A stretch of DNA of 64,000 nucleotides from Marinomonas sp. CT5 (GTDB lineage Bacteria > Pseudomonadota > Gammaproteobacteria > Pseudomonadales > Marinomonadaceae): positions 2,260,384-2,324,383 of the forward strand of contig NZ_CP025572.1 in assembly GCF_018336975.1 (NCBI RefSeq), in the 5' to 3' direction. Each line of letters begins with the position of its first letter. The stretch's first letter is position 1. The notes beneath the pieces are model-generated. The model had not been told where the DNA came from. It made no database searches and was given only the letters and a program-made list of their open reading frames with translations. Positions 37,575 through 47,700 of the stretch are shown in pieces. A program made the translations under genes and the position numbers.

Positions 37575-39158
37575 ATGAAAGTACGTACGACGGTTTTGAT
37601 TCCTCTTACCCTTGGCTTGATGGTGTCTGCCTGCAGTACTTCATCTAGTCAACAAACCAGCTCTGTCATAGAGCCGGCTGCTAGTGTGAGTGAGCGAGCG
37701 CTTACGACACCTGTTAGTCAATCAAATGCAAAAGAGGCTGAGCTTGAGAAAGCGCTAGAAGAAAAAAATTCACTGATCGATTCTTTGCAACAAGAATTAA
37801 CGGAAAACAAAAAGCAACTTGCTTTACTTAATCAATCTCTAGATGAGAAAGATGCGCTTATTGCTAAGTTACAGAAATCTTCTAGCGCAGAATCTTTGGC
37901 TGTATTAGAAGAGCAGAAAAAAATCCGCGAATCACTTGAATCACGTTACGCAGCGTTAAAACTAAATAATGATCTATTGTTACGCCGTATTGACCAGCTT
38001 GAAAATGAGAATACGGCCTTAAAACAGCTGGTTTCTAATTTAGAGAGTATGCCGACAGCACAAGATGATTTTAAGCAAAGCTATATGACATTGCTGGGTG
38101 AGAATACTGAATTAAAACGTCAGTACGCTAATTTAGAAGCGGATAATCAAGCCAGTCAAAAGCGCTTGGCAGAATTAAAAAAAGAAAATCTCATATTGGG
38201 TGGTGCATTATCGGATGCTCGTGCTCAGCATCAAGTGTTATGGGATAAAATTCGCGCATTAAGTGATGATAAAGCCACGAGTTCTGAGCTACCAGATCAA
38301 CCTATTGAGCCAGCCATTTCTTCCGAAAGCAATGAAACAGCTAATTTCCAGGATAATGATGTTCAACTTCAAATGGAGCTAGCTTCCCTGCAAAATGAGA
38401 TGTCAGATCAAAAGCAGCGTATTGAAGAATATCAAAATGAAATTTTGAAGTTAGAGGCGGCTTTAGATGAAGGTGCGGACTATGAAGCGAGATGGAAGGC
38501 GTTAGATATAAAACTCGCCCAAGCTCAACAGGAAAATGCGAAGTTAACAGCAAAAATTGGTGCTATTGAGTCAGAGTTAACGGCCAAACAAAATGAAATT
38601 AAGAATTTGTCAGCTCAACTAGATAAAACTCAACAAGCCTTGCAGCTAAATGAAAATAACGGCATTTCAATCACTGCTCAAATAGAATCGCTGCAATCTC
38701 AATTTGCTACTGCTTTAGAGAACATTCAATGGCAGCTTCCTAATGAAATAGCCTTACACAATAACTTCGAAATTTTAGTTTCGGCTACCGTACAGCCATC
38801 TTTATCTGGACAAACGTATTTGGCTGAATTGGTTACAGACAGCGACATCCAAATGATTAGCGATGCCGTAGCTACTGCGGTGGTTCAGGATGGCCTCTTA
38901 CAATGGCGTTGGCGTGTTTCGGGGTTAAATGAAAAGCCTGAAGCACAGTTGAATTTGTTTGTAAGTCAGCAGATAAATTTCCAAGATCAGAAAATACAAA
39001 GGCAAGTGTATCGTGGTAACCAAGCCTTATCTCTTATTAATACGAATCTTTTTGAGAAATATGGCTATTGGGGAATCGCTATTTTGCTTGGCTTATTGGG
39101 TGGGTTCTTAGTTGGTCGACTCAATAAAGGTAAAAACAATCTAGATATTAATAGTTAA
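37575..39158 (+). CDS. Coiled-coil lipoprotein with a C-terminal membrane helix
   Basis: I do not recognise this 527-residue protein as a named family. It opens with a lipoprotein signal peptide (lipobox VSAC, Cys20, next residue Ser). Residues about 53-225 and 255-375 are long heptad-rich coiled coils broken by a Ser/Glu-rich linker. Residues about 380-490 look like a beta-rich domain with a W-x-W-x-V element at 444-448. The last 33 residues hold one membrane helix (about 497-515) and a basic tail. Lipid at one end and a helix at the other is unusual. Good ribosome site (aaggag). It is flanked by terminators, so it stands alone. Confidence 0.85.
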   Translation: MKVRTTVLIPLTLGLMVSACSTSSSQQTSSVIEPAASVSERALTTPVSQSNAKEAELEKALEEKNSLIDSLQQELTENKKQLALLNQSLDEKDALIAKLQKSSSAESLAVLEEQKKIRESLESRYAALKLNNDLLLRRIDQLENENTALKQLVSNLESMPTAQDDFKQSYMTLLGENTELKRQYANLEADNQASQKRLAELKKENLILGGALSDARAQHQVLWDKIRALSDDKATSSELPDQPIEPAISSESNETANFQDNDVQLQMELASLQNEMSDQKQRIEEYQNEILKLEAALDEGADYEARWKALDIKLAQAQQENAKLTAKIGAIESELTAKQNEIKNLSAQLDKTQQALQLNENNGISITAQIESLQSQFATALENIQWQLPNEIALHNNFEILVSATVQPSLSGQTYLAELVTDSDIQMISDAVATAVVQDGLLQWRWRVSGLNEKPEAQLNLFVSQQINFQDQKIQRQVYRGNQALSLINTNLFEKYGYWGIAILLGLLGGFLVGRLNKGKNNLDINS

Positions 39159-39177
39159 ATAAAATTAGAAAACACTT

Positions 39178-39220
39178 AAGCCCTAAATTCATAGTTTAAA
39201 ATGGATTTAGGGCTTTTTAT
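39178..39220 (+). terminator. Terminator before metH
   Basis: A perfect 11-bp stem (aagccctaaat 39178-39188, atttagggctt 39205-39215) with a 16-base loop and a T-run lies 20 bp after the coiled-coil gene. No cobalamin riboswitch is visible in the roughly 100 bp between it and metH. Confidence 0.88.
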
Positions 39221-39317
39221 TCCTCGGTTCATTCAACTCCGCATTACTTTTTTTCAACGTGACAAACGTAACTTTTCGGTATAGTACTTGTGCATATTCT
39301 TTTTTGAGGTGGTGAGA

Positions 39318-42300
39318 GTGGTCAAGTCTGATTCGTATTCGATAATTGAGAAGTGTTTAGCTGAGAACGTATTAATTTTAGATGGTGCTATGGGCACCAT
39401 GATTCAAGGCTATAAATTAGAAGAAAAAGATTATCGTGGCGAACGCTTTGCGAATTGGGAAAGTGATTTAAAAGGCAATAATGACCTGCTTTCTTTGACT
39501 CAACCCAAGATAATTAAAGACATTTACTCTAGCTACCTTGATGCTGGCGCGGACATTATTGAAACCAATACGTTTAACGCCAACTATATCTCCATGCTGG
39601 ATTACCACATGGAAGACTTGAGCTATGAGCTGAACTTTGAGTCCGCTCGTTTGGCTAGAGAAGCCGCAGATGAATTTACTCAGCAGAACCCAAATAAACC
39701 ACGGTTTGTGGCGGGTGCAGTAGGGCCAACCAGTCGTACTTGTACAATCTCTCCTGATGTTAACGACCCTGGTTTTCGAAACATTCACTTTGATGAGTTG
39801 GTAGATGCTTATACCACGGCTGTGGACGGATTAATTAAAGGCGGGGTGGATATCATCCTGATCGAAACCATCTTTGATACATTGAACGCCAAAGCCGCTA
39901 TTTATGCTGTCTTGGATTATTTCGAAAAAACGGGTGTGCGTTATCCGATAATGATTTCTGGCACCATTACGGATGCCTCAGGACGAACCTTATCCGGACA
40001 AACTACGGAAGCGTTCTGGAATTCTATTTCTCATGCTAAGCCTCTTTCTGTTGGTTTAAATTGTGCCCTTGGTCCAAAAGAGTTGCGTCAGTATGTCGAA
40101 GAGCTTTCGCGCATTGCCGATACACATGTTTCCGCTCACCCGAACGCTGGATTGCCAAATGCCTTTGGTGAATATGATGAATCCCCAGAAGAAATGCTGG
40201 AAGAGATTCAAGGCTGGGTAGAGTCTGGTTTTTTAAACATCATTGGTGGTTGTTGTGGTACGTCACCAGAACATATAGCCACGTTCGCAAAAGCCTTTGC
40301 AGATTCAACACCAAGGGTTATTCCAGAGATTGAAAAAGCGTGTCGCTTATCTGGCCTAGAGCCGTTCAATATCGATGGTGATAGCCTGTTTGTGAACGTT
40401 GGTGAGCGCACCAATGTTACTGGTTCTGCCATGTTTAAACGCCTGATTAAAGAAGGGGATTTCGATACGGCTTTGGATGTGGCCCGCCAGCAAGTTGAAA
40501 ACGGCGCGCAGATTATCGACATCAACATGGATGAGGGCATGTTGGACTCGCAAGCGGCCATGGAGCGTTTTCTTAAGCTGATTGCCTCTGAGCCAGATAT
40601 TTCTCGTGTGCCAATTATGCTGGACTCTTCTAAGTGGGAAATATTAGAAGCAGGTCTCAAATGGATTCAAGGTAAGGGTGTTGTTAACTCTATCAGTATG
40701 AAAGAGGGCGAAGACAAATTTCGCGAGCAAGCTCGTAAACTGATGAAGTATGGTGCTGCTGTCATCGTGATGGCATTTGATGAAGTTGGCCAAGCGGACA
40801 CTCGCGCACGCAAAATAGAGATTTGTCGACGTTCTTATCATATTTTGGTCGACGAGGTGGGATTCCCACCAGAAGACATTATCTTCGATCCTAATATCTT
40901 TGCCATCGCCACAGGTATAGAAGAACACAACCGCTATGCGTTGGATTTTATCGAGGCAACAGGCGATATTACCCGTGAATTGCCTTATGCCAAGGTATCC
41001 GGTGGCGTTTCTAACGTTTCCTTCTCGTTTCGTGGTAACAACCCTGTTCGTGAAGCCATTCACGCGGTGTTCCTATATCACGCCATTAAACAAGGTATGA
41101 CAATGGGTATCGTCAACGCTGGTCAGTTGGCGTTATATGAAGATATTCCTGTTAAATTACGTGATGCAGTAGAGGATGCCGTACTTAACCGTACGCCTGA
41201 TGCCACCGATAACTTGCTTGCCATTGCTGGTGAATTTGCTGGTACGGGTGAAGTCGCAGAGAAAGAAACACAAGAGTGGCGCGGTTTACCTGTTGCTGAG
41301 CGATTAAGTCATGCTCTTGTAAAAGGGATTACCGAGTTTATTGATGAAGATACAGAAGAAGCCCGCCAAGCCTATGCTCGACCTCTTGAAGTGATCGAAG
41401 GTCCATTAATGGATGGAATGGGCATCGTTGGTGATCTATTTGGTTCTGGCAAAATGTTCTTGCCACAAGTGGTAAAATCCGCTCGCGTAATGAAAAAAGC
41501 CGTTGCTTACTTGATGCCTTTCATCGAGGAAGAGAAACGTCTTAACATGGACACAGCGTCATCTAGTAATGGCAAAATCGTCATGGCGACCGTAAAAGGT
41601 GACGTTCATGATATCGGTAAGAATATCGTTGGCGTTGTTTTGCAATGTAATAATTTTGAAGTGATTGACCTTGGAGTCATGGTTCCAGCGGAAAAGATCT
41701 TGCGCACAGCCAAAGAAGAAGGGGCGGACATGATCGGTTTGTCTGGCTTGATCACGCCGTCTCTCGATGAGATGGTTCATGTGGCAAAAGAAATGGAGCG
41801 TCAAGGATTTGATTTGCCCGTTATGATAGGCGGTGCAACCACCTCAAAAGCCCACACAGCGGTTAAAATCGAGCAAAACTACAAACGCAATCAGGTCGTG
41901 CATGTTACCAATGCGTCACGAAGTGTTGGGGTGGCAAGTGCCTTGCTGAGTAAGGATAAAGAGCGTCGTCAGAGTTTTGTTGATGAAATTAAAGCAGACT
42001 ATGAAAAAACTCGTATTCGATACAAAGACAGAGCTAAAGCAGGGCGTCGAGTCTCGCTTGATAAGGCGCGTCAGAATAAAGCGCCGATTGAATTCAATAA
42101 GAATGTGGTTCAACCCAAGAAGCTTGGCATTACCGTTCTAACGGAGAACGACATCGATCTGAATCAAGTAAAAGATTACATCGATTGGACGCCATTCTTC
42201 CAAACTTGGGAGTTAGCTGGAGCTTACCCACGCATTTTAACGGATGAAATTGTCGGTGTTGAAGCGACTCGAGTTTACCAAGATGCCTTAAAAATGTTGG

Positions 42301-43052
42301 ATGAAGTGATTGCATCCAAGAGCTTGCAAGCACGGGCTGTTGTTGGTTTATTTCCAGCCAACCAGGTGAATCATGATGATATCGAAATTTATGCGGATGA
42401 ATCACGTAGTAATGTAATAGAGAGCTTGGCTTTTTTAAGAATCCAGAATGAACTGACCGCACCGGGTAAATACAATCACAGCTTAGCGGATTTTGTTGCG
42501 CCAAAAGAAAGTGGTGTAGCGGATTATATTGGAGCCTTTGCGTGTGCAGCCGGTTTTGGTATAGATCCGTTGGTGGCGAAGTATGAAGCGGACCATGATG
42601 ATTATAATTCTATTATGATTAAGGCGGTGGCAGATCGCTTAGCAGAAGCAACAGCAGAATTCCTCCACGAAAAAGTGCGTAAGGAGTTTTGGGGTTATGC
42701 TAAAGATGAAGCATTAACCAATGAGCAGCTTATTAAAGAGAAGTACCAAGGTATTCGTCCTGCGCCTGGCTACCCAGCTTGTCCAGACCATACAGAAAAA
42801 GCTAAATTGTGGTCATTACTGGGTGTGAAAGAAAGAATCGATATGGAGATTACTGAGAGCTTCGCCATGCTGCCAACTGCAGCGGTAAGTGGTTGGTACT
42901 TTGCTCATCCCGATGCGACTTACTTTGGTATTGGTAAAATTGGTCCAGATCAAGTGGATGATTACGCAGACCGCAAAGGAATGAGTAAAGATGATGCGGA
43001 GAGATGGCTGGCGCCCAATCTTGGATATGATCCTGAGGACGATAGAATTTAA
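39318..43052 (+). CDS. metH: Cobalamin-dependent methionine synthase MetH
   Basis: MetH transfers the methyl group of methyl-tetrahydrofolate to homocysteine. I choose GTG 39318 (GAGGT 7 bases upstream, 1244 residues against 1227 in E. coli). An ATG at 39288 would add ten unlike residues. Domains run in order: homocysteine domain ([10 protein letters not shown]; zinc cysteines in GLNCALG and GGCCGTSP), pterin domain ([10 protein letters not shown]), cap and B12 domain ([10 protein letters not shown] with His764 as the lower cobalt ligand), and the reactivation domain ([15 protein letters not shown]). It is complete. CobO, needed to make adenosylcobalamin, follows after the terminator. Confidence 0.96.
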   Translation: MVKSDSYSIIEKCLAENVLILDGAMGTMIQGYKLEEKDYRGERFANWESDLKGNNDLLSLTQPKIIKDIYSSYLDAGADIIETNTFNANYISMLDYHMEDLSYELNFESARLAREAADEFTQQNPNKPRFVAGAVGPTSRTCTISPDVNDPGFRNIHFDELVDAYTTAVDGLIKGGVDIILIETIFDTLNAKAAIYAVLDYFEKTGVRYPIMISGTITDASGRTLSGQTTEAFWNSISHAKPLSVGLNCALGPKELRQYVEELSRIADTHVSAHPNAGLPNAFGEYDESPEEMLEEIQGWVESGFLNIIGGCCGTSPEHIATFAKAFADSTPRVIPEIEKACRLSGLEPFNIDGDSLFVNVGERTNVTGSAMFKRLIKEGDFDTALDVARQQVENGAQIIDINMDEGMLDSQAAMERFLKLIASEPDISRVPIMLDSSKWEILEAGLKWIQGKGVVNSISMKEGEDKFREQARKLMKYGAAVIVMAFDEVGQADTRARKIEICRRSYHILVDEVGFPPEDIIFDPNIFAIATGIEEHNRYALDFIEATGDITRELPYAKVSGGVSNVSFSFRGNNPVREAIHAVFLYHAIKQGMTMGIVNAGQLALYEDIPVKLRDAVEDAVLNRTPDATDNLLAIAGEFAGTGEVAEKETQEWRGLPVAERLSHALVKGITEFIDEDTEEARQAYARPLEVIEGPLMDGMGIVGDLFGSGKMFLPQVVKSARVMKKAVAYLMPFIEEEKRLNMDTASSSNGKIVMATVKGDVHDIGKNIVGVVLQCNNFEVIDLGVMVPAEKILRTAKEEGADMIGLSGLITPSLDEMVHVAKEMERQGFDLPVMIGGATTSKAHTAVKIEQNYKRNQVVHVTNASRSVGVASALLSKDKERRQSFVDEIKADYEKTRIRYKDRAKAGRRVSLDKARQNKAPIEFNKNVVQPKKLGITVLTENDIDLNQVKDYIDWTPFFQTWELAGAYPRILTDEIVGVEATRVYQDALKMLDEVIASKSLQARAVVGLFPANQVNHDDIEIYADESRSNVIESLAFLRIQNELTAPGKYNHSLADFVAPKESGVADYIGAFACAAGFGIDPLVAKYEADHDDYNSIMIKAVADRLAEATAEFLHEKVRKEFWGYAKDEALTNEQLIKEKYQGIRPAPGYPACPDHTEKAKLWSLLGVKERIDMEITESFAMLPTAAVSGWYFAHPDATYFGIGKIGPDQVDDYADRKGMSKDDAERWLAPNLGYDPEDDRI

Positions 43053-43071
43053 ATCGTTCGATTAATTATAG

Positions 43072-43115
43072 AACCTAATTTGTCCTAATCATTCAGGGCA
43101 AATTAGGTTTTTTTA
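43072..43115 (+). terminator. Terminator after metH
   Basis: A perfect 11-bp stem (aacctaatttg 43072-43082, caaattaggtt 43099-43109) is followed by a T-tract, between metH and cobO. Confidence 0.88.
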
Positions 43116-43130
43116 TTTAAGGAAGTTGAT

Positions 43131-43739
43131 ATGTCAAAGAACATTAAAGATCCAGATCAGCATAAAAAGCGCATGCAGGCGATTAAAGCACATGTCGACA
43201 AGCGCATTGCGAAAGCACAAGAAGATAAAGGTACGTTTGTCTTGCTGACAGGCAATGGTAAAGGAAAGTCTAGTTCTGCTTTGGGAATGGTTGCTCGCGG
43301 TTTGGGGCATGGAATGAAAGTTGGTGTCGTACAGTTTTTGAAAGGCGAGTGGAACACAGGAGAGATTGATTTTTTTAAAAGGCAGCCTAATGTGCAGTGG
43401 GAAATTATGCCCGCAGGCTTTACATGGGAAACTCAAAATCGTGAATCGGATATCGCTTCATCTGAGCAAGCATGGGAAAAAGCGGAGGCAATGCTGGCTG
43501 ACCCAAGCTTTGATTTGGTTGTACTAGATGAATTGACCTATCTATTGCATTACGAATATCTACAAGAAGATAAGATAGTTGATGCGCTAATGAATCGCCC
43601 TGAGAATCAGCATCTTGTGGTCACAGGGCGCGGTGCATCAGAAAGTCTGGTCGAGCTAGCGGATACGGTTAGTGAGGTGAAAGAAATTAAACATGCTTTT
43701 AAGCGCGGCATTAAAGCTCAAAAAGGGCTGGAGTTTTAA
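43131..43739 (+). CDS. cobO: Cob(I)alamin/corrinoid adenosyltransferase CobO (BtuR)
   Basis: This enzyme adds the 5'-deoxyadenosyl ligand to cob(I)inamide or cobalamin. It has 202 residues, with a P-loop LLTGNGKGKSS at about 38-48, GVVQFLKGEW, and the DLVVLDELTYLLHYEYL segment, all typical of the CobA/CobO/BtuR family. It uses a ribosome site just after the metH terminator (aaggaag). Its place beside metH suggests a corrinoid-handling pair, although MetH itself uses methylcobalamin. Confidence 0.94.
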   Translation: MSKNIKDPDQHKKRMQAIKAHVDKRIAKAQEDKGTFVLLTGNGKGKSSSALGMVARGLGHGMKVGVVQFLKGEWNTGEIDFFKRQPNVQWEIMPAGFTWETQNRESDIASSEQAWEKAEAMLADPSFDLVVLDELTYLLHYEYLQEDKIVDALMNRPENQHLVVTGRGASESLVELADTVSEVKEIKHAFKRGIKAQKGLEF

Positions 43740-43846
43740 GGTCTTGTTGTTTTATATTGGTCCGCTAGCGATTTTAACGGAATCCTAAAGAGCACATTCT
43801 AATAATAAATTTATGTTTTTTAACTCTCAATAAAACAGGGGTTTTT

Positions 43847-44203
43847 ATGGCTACTATTGAGCGCATGGAAGTTGGTCAGCGCATGAGTCGTATCGTTAAG
43901 CACAATGAGACGGTCTACCTTTGCGGCCAAGTTGGTGCAGACGCAAATACGGACATTACTGAACAAACTCGTACCATGTTAGATAAAGTGGACGTGCTAT
44001 TGGATCAGGCAGGTACAGATAGATCCTACATATTATCCGCTACCATTTACCTTCGCGATATGAAGGACTTCGCTGCAATGAACGCCGTTTGGGACTCTTG
44101 GATCCCAGAAGGGCATGCTCCTGCTAGAGCTTGTGTTGAAGCAAGACTGGCTAGACCTGAACTATTGGTCGAAATATCGGTTGTTGCCGCTTTAAAATCT
44201 TAA
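43847..44203 (+). CDS. RidA-family protein, YoaB type
   Basis: This is a 118-residue member of the YjgF/YER057c/UK114 family. Its likeness is to the YoaB branch ([49 protein letters not shown], here in parts). The conserved Arg of the ACVEARLA segment that binds the carboxylate of the substrate imine is present. RidA deaminates reactive enamines and imines such as those from serine dehydratase. The branch activity of YoaB is not settled. It ends at a hairpin. Confidence 0.9.
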   Translation: MATIERMEVGQRMSRIVKHNETVYLCGQVGADANTDITEQTRTMLDKVDVLLDQAGTDRSYILSATIYLRDMKDFAAMNAVWDSWIPEGHAPARACVEARLARPELLVEISVVAALKS

Positions 44204-44210
44204 ATTCGTT

Positions 44211-44244
44211 GTAGACTGGAGCAGATGGTTTCAGTCTACTTTTT
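44211..44244 (+). terminator. Terminator after the RidA-family gene
   Basis: The stem gtagactg/cagtctac (8 bp, 44211-44218 and 44232-44239) is followed by five T. It lies 7 bp after the stop. Confidence 0.75.
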
Positions 44245-44271
44245 CAAATTCTGTTTTTCTTATTTGTAGAT

Positions 44272-44766
44272 TTAATCTTTACTAACTACATCATCGTTTT
44301 CTACTAAGGCATTACTCAACACTCTAATGGTTCTTGCCATATCTCGTGAAAGATTCATCAATAAAATACCAAAATCGAATGGGTATTGGTCATGAAAATC
44401 GCTGAATAAGTGGCTGGATATCTCCAATAATAGACTGTCCTCAACAGCACACACGCTACCGACTCTTTTATGCAAAGCAATCATAGATACGAAGCCAATT
44501 GCTTCGCCAAAGCGTATCGTTCTAGTTTTTCTTTTCTTTTTGCCGTGTTGTTTGTAAAAGTCTAATACGCCATGTAATACAGCGTGAAAGCTTTCACCCT
44601 TGCAGCCATAAGAAAAAATTTCTTCGCCCTTGGCCACTTCATGAAGTTCGCCATGTTCCAATAAATATAGAATGGACGCCTCTGATAAAGCACCAAAAAT
44701 AGAGCCTTCCTTCAAGTGGGCTGGCGATATATCGTATGTTGATTCTTTTGCTAGGACGGTATTCAT
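44272..44766 (-). CDS. Lone cyclic nucleotide-binding domain protein
   Basis: This small protein has a CRP-like beta-roll but no DNA-binding domain. I place the start at ATG 44766, preceded by GGAGGT 5 bases away, giving 164 residues. ATGs at 44802 and 44778 lack that support. The beta-roll covers about residues 20-125 (FGALSEASILYLLEHGELHEVAKGEE in part). The phosphate-binding cassette reads FGEAIGFVSMIALHKRVGSVCA, with the E and R kept but Ser in place of the usual Ala/Thr after G. Ligand binding is therefore uncertain. It is monocistronic and divergent from ybiT. Confidence 0.85.
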   Translation of the reverse strand: MNTVLAKESTYDISPAHLKEGSIFGALSEASILYLLEHGELHEVAKGEEIFSYGCKGESFHAVLHGVLDFYKQHGKKKRKTRTIRFGEAIGFVSMIALHKRVGSVCAVEDSLLLEISSHLFSDFHDQYPFDFGILLMNLSRDMARTIRVLSNALVENDDVVSKD

Positions 44767-45065
44767 GGCAACCTCCATCAAGTTGCTTCGTATTAACGTC
44801 ATCGGCCAAAGTTTTATTTTCTGAATAGCTAGATGGCATATCTTAGTATTAGGCCTATTCCAACAAAAACAACAGTATAGTTTTGTATTCTATTTATGTG
44901 TTTATGATGTTGTATGTTAAAGGAAGTTGGGCTTTTTTTGGTAATAATGGCTTTCACCCTTAAAGAGTAGAGCCAATTTGTGCGATAATGCCCGCATCTA
45001 CCTTGCTCTGATGATTTAGTCTTCGAAGAGCGCAATTTTTACCTCATGAAAAACGGAAGAATACT

Positions 45066-46652
45066 TTGTTAACGACGGCCAATATCACCATGCAATTTGG
45101 TGCAAAACCCCTTTTTGAAAATGTCTCTGTTAAATTCGGAGAAGGAAAGCGCTACGGTCTTATTGGCGCGAATGGATGTGGTAAATCCACTTTCATGAAA
45201 ATCCTTGGTGGTGATCTAGAGCCAAGTTCAGGCAATGTTTCAAAAGATCCAAATGAGCGTCTTGGTAAACTAAAGCAAGACCAATTCGCCTATGAGGAAT
45301 ACTCTGTTATTGATACCGTTATCATGGGGCACACAGAACTTTGGGCGATCAAGTCTGAAAAAGATGCCATCTATGCTAACCCAGAAATGACGGAAGAAGA
45401 TGGCTTGCGAGCGGGTGATCTTGAAGCGGAATTTGCAGAAATGGATGGCTACACAGCCGATGCACGTGCCGGTGAGCTATTGCTGGGTGTAGGAATCCCT
45501 ACTGAGCAGCATTACGGATTGATGAGTGAAGTTGCTCCAGGTTTAAAACTTCGAGTCTTGCTGGCTCAAGCGTTGTTTTCTGATCCAGATATCTTGTTAC
45601 TAGACGAACCAACAAACAACTTGGACATCAACACGATTCGTTGGTTAGAGGGTGTTTTGGTTGAGCGTAACTGCACTATGATCATCATTTCCCATGACCG
45701 TCACTTTCTAAACTCTGTTTGTACCAATATGGCCGATTTAGACTACGGTGAGTTACGCCTGTTCTCTGGTAATTATGATGAATACATGACGGCGGCCACT
45801 CAAGCTCGTGAACGTTTGTTATCAGATAACGCTAAGAAAAAAGCGCAAATTAATGAGCTAAAATCTTTTGTTAGTCGCTTCTCTGCTAACGCGTCAAAAT
45901 CCAAACAAGCCACTTCTCGTGCTAAGCAAATTGATAAGATTCAACTTGAAGAAGTTAAGCCTTCAAGCCGTCAGAACCCATTCATTCGCTTTGAGCAAGA
46001 AAAGAAACTACATCGTATGGCCGTTCAAATTGAAGACGTTGCTAAATCCTATGACGAAGAGATCTTTAGCGGTTTGAATATGATGGTAGAAGTGGGTGAG
46101 CGCATTGCGGTTATCGGTCCAAACGGTATTGGTAAAACAACTTTGCTTAAATGTTTGGTTGGCGATACCGACTTAACGAAAGGCGAGGTTAAATGGTCTG
46201 AAAATGCAAATATTGGTTATTATGCTCAAGACCATGCACACGAATTCGAAAAAGATGTGGATCTGATCGAATGGATGGGGCAATGGGGTCAGGAAGGTGA
46301 CGACGAGCAGGTGATTCGAGGTACTTTGGGGCGTTTATTATTCTCGCAAAGTGACATCAAAAAGTCGGTCAAAGTACTGTCTGGTGGTGAGCAAGGTCGT
46401 ATGCTGTTTGGTAAGTTAATGCTGCAAAAACCTAATGTTCTGGTTATGGATGAACCAACTAACCATATGGATATGGAGTCCATCGAATCATTGAACTTGG
46501 CTCTTGAAAATTATCCGGGCACTTTGATTTTTGTCAGTCATGACCGTGAGTTTGTTTCGTCATTGGCGACTCGTATTGTCGAAGTGACGAGTGACGGTAT
46601 TGTCGACTTCCACGGAACGTATGATGAATACTTAGCGAAAATCGAAGCGTAA
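45066..46652 (+). CDS. ybiT: ABC-F ATPase YbiT
   Basis: This 528-residue ABC-F protein has two ATPase domains and no membrane segment. ABC-F proteins act on the ribosome. Walker A boxes GANGCGKST and GPNGIGKTT, two Walker B boxes with DEPTNNLD and DEPTNHMD, and the linker in the middle are intact. It begins at TTG (TTG TTA ACG ACG), as E. coli YbiT begins MLVSSNVTMQFG, with a ggaag site upstream. The 263-bp gap before it contains a GATAAT at 44984 that may be a -10 element. Confidence 0.95.
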   Translation: MLTTANITMQFGAKPLFENVSVKFGEGKRYGLIGANGCGKSTFMKILGGDLEPSSGNVSKDPNERLGKLKQDQFAYEEYSVIDTVIMGHTELWAIKSEKDAIYANPEMTEEDGLRAGDLEAEFAEMDGYTADARAGELLLGVGIPTEQHYGLMSEVAPGLKLRVLLAQALFSDPDILLLDEPTNNLDINTIRWLEGVLVERNCTMIIISHDRHFLNSVCTNMADLDYGELRLFSGNYDEYMTAATQARERLLSDNAKKKAQINELKSFVSRFSANASKSKQATSRAKQIDKIQLEEVKPSSRQNPFIRFEQEKKLHRMAVQIEDVAKSYDEEIFSGLNMMVEVGERIAVIGPNGIGKTTLLKCLVGDTDLTKGEVKWSENANIGYYAQDHAHEFEKDVDLIEWMGQWGQEGDDEQVIRGTLGRLLFSQSDIKKSVKVLSGGEQGRMLFGKLMLQKPNVLVMDEPTNHMDMESIESLNLALENYPGTLIFVSHDREFVSSLATRIVEVTSDGIVDFHGTYDEYLAKIEA

Positions 46653-46680
46653 GTTAAGCTAACCGCCGTATATTTTTGCT

Positions 46681-46712
46681 AAAAAAAGAAGGCCATGAGC
46701 CTTCTTTTTTTA
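46681..46712. terminator. Bidirectional terminator between ybiT and the MOSC gene
   Basis: The stem aaaaaaagaaggc/gccttcttttttt (about 13 bp, five-base loop) lies between the convergent stops, with T-runs on each strand. Confidence 0.9.
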
Positions 46713-46730
46713 TGTCTGCTCATTAGCTAA

Positions 46731-47573
46731 TTAAGCTTTGCGTCGATCTGAATAGACCTCTGGTTCTTTATATTCTAAGACTTCAACTGAGTCATTTACA
46801 TGGATGTTACCAGTGTTTAGCGCAATCATATTAATACCAAAGGTAACACCTTGATGCTCTAAGAGTCGAAATTTTCCGAGCGTTTTTAGTGGTTCGCCTT
46901 TTCCGATACGTTCTGCTGTATTGGGGTCTAATGTCGTGAAAATGCATCGTACGCAAGGTTTAACATTTTCAAACTCCACTTCACCTATGCGAATGCGTTT
47001 CCAGCTGTCTTCTTCAAAAGGTACGTTGCCTTTAATGACTAAATTAGGGCGAAATTGCGCCATTTTAATTTCTTTCGGACAGGTTCTATTAAGCTCAAAA
47101 AGAGACGCTTCTGTGGTCAATAAAAAAGGGTAGCCATCGGCAAAAGCGACAGGCACTTCTGGGCGTCTGCTGGTATAACGCTCCGCGGTTTCTCCAAAGT
47201 AAACCAGTTTTAGTGGCTCACCTGCTACTTCGCTAAACCAAGTGTTAGCGTCTTTTTGTGCGAGTTGAGCATTGACATAATCATCCCAAATCAAAACGTC
47301 AGCATGGTTAGGAGAGAAAGAGGCAGGGGAGATAGTCAGTGTCTTTGGCTGGTTTGGGTGAGAAAGTTGCCAACATTCTTCGTCAATACGCTTAGCTGAA
47401 ACGAGTGTAAGACTAGGGTGCGTGCGTCCCGTAATGAATTCTCCATCGGGCTTTACAAGCATATAGCGTCTATCGTTATAAAGTCCGGCTAATTCGACTT
47501 GGCTGGTGGCTAGAGGGATGCCCTGAATCGACTTAATTGGGTAGATAAAGAGATCACTTAGGGTATACGACAT
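46731..47573 (-). CDS. MOSC-domain protein, YcbX-like
   Basis: This is a 280-residue protein with the MOSC N-terminal beta-barrel (FIYPIKSIQGIPLATSQVE) and the MOSC domain (residues about 110-270). The conserved Cys lies in ENVKPCVRCIFTTLDP near the middle of the second domain. Such proteins bind molybdenum cofactor. E. coli YcbX reduces N-hydroxylated compounds with CysJ as partner. AAGGGA precedes the ATG. YcbX itself has a C-terminal ferredoxin domain of about 90 residues that is missing here. Confidence 0.9.
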   Translation of the reverse strand: MSYTLSDLFIYPIKSIQGIPLATSQVELAGLYNDRRYMLVKPDGEFITGRTHPSLTLVSAKRIDEECWQLSHPNQPKTLTISPASFSPNHADVLIWDDYVNAQLAQKDANTWFSEVAGEPLKLVYFGETAERYTSRRPEVPVAFADGYPFLLTTEASLFELNRTCPKEIKMAQFRPNLVIKGNVPFEEDSWKRIRIGEVEFENVKPCVRCIFTTLDPNTAERIGKGEPLKTLGKFRLLEHQGVTFGINMIALNTGNIHVNDSVEVLEYKEPEVYSDRRKA

Positions 47574-47640
47574 AAAATTCCCTTTTAGAGCTTATATTAG
47601 TTGGACGGTATTATTACTGAGAGTAGAGCCGATTCCAATA

Positions 47641-47673
47641 AAAAAGCCTCAGAAAGAGAATTTCTGAGGCTTT
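47641..47673 (-). terminator. Terminator after the decarboxylase gene
   Basis: A perfect 13-bp stem (aaagcctcagaaa 47643-47655, tttctgaggcttt 47661-47673) has T-rich sequence on the minus strand. It separates the decarboxylase from the MOSC gene. Confidence 0.88.
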
Positions 47674-47700
47674 CGCTTCAACCCTATTTTAGCGTGAGTC

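Noticed and set aside
39468-42504. Several minus-strand reading frames of 60-150 codons within metH
   Set aside because: They lie inside a well-conserved gene in other frames, with no ribosome sites or recognisable motifs.
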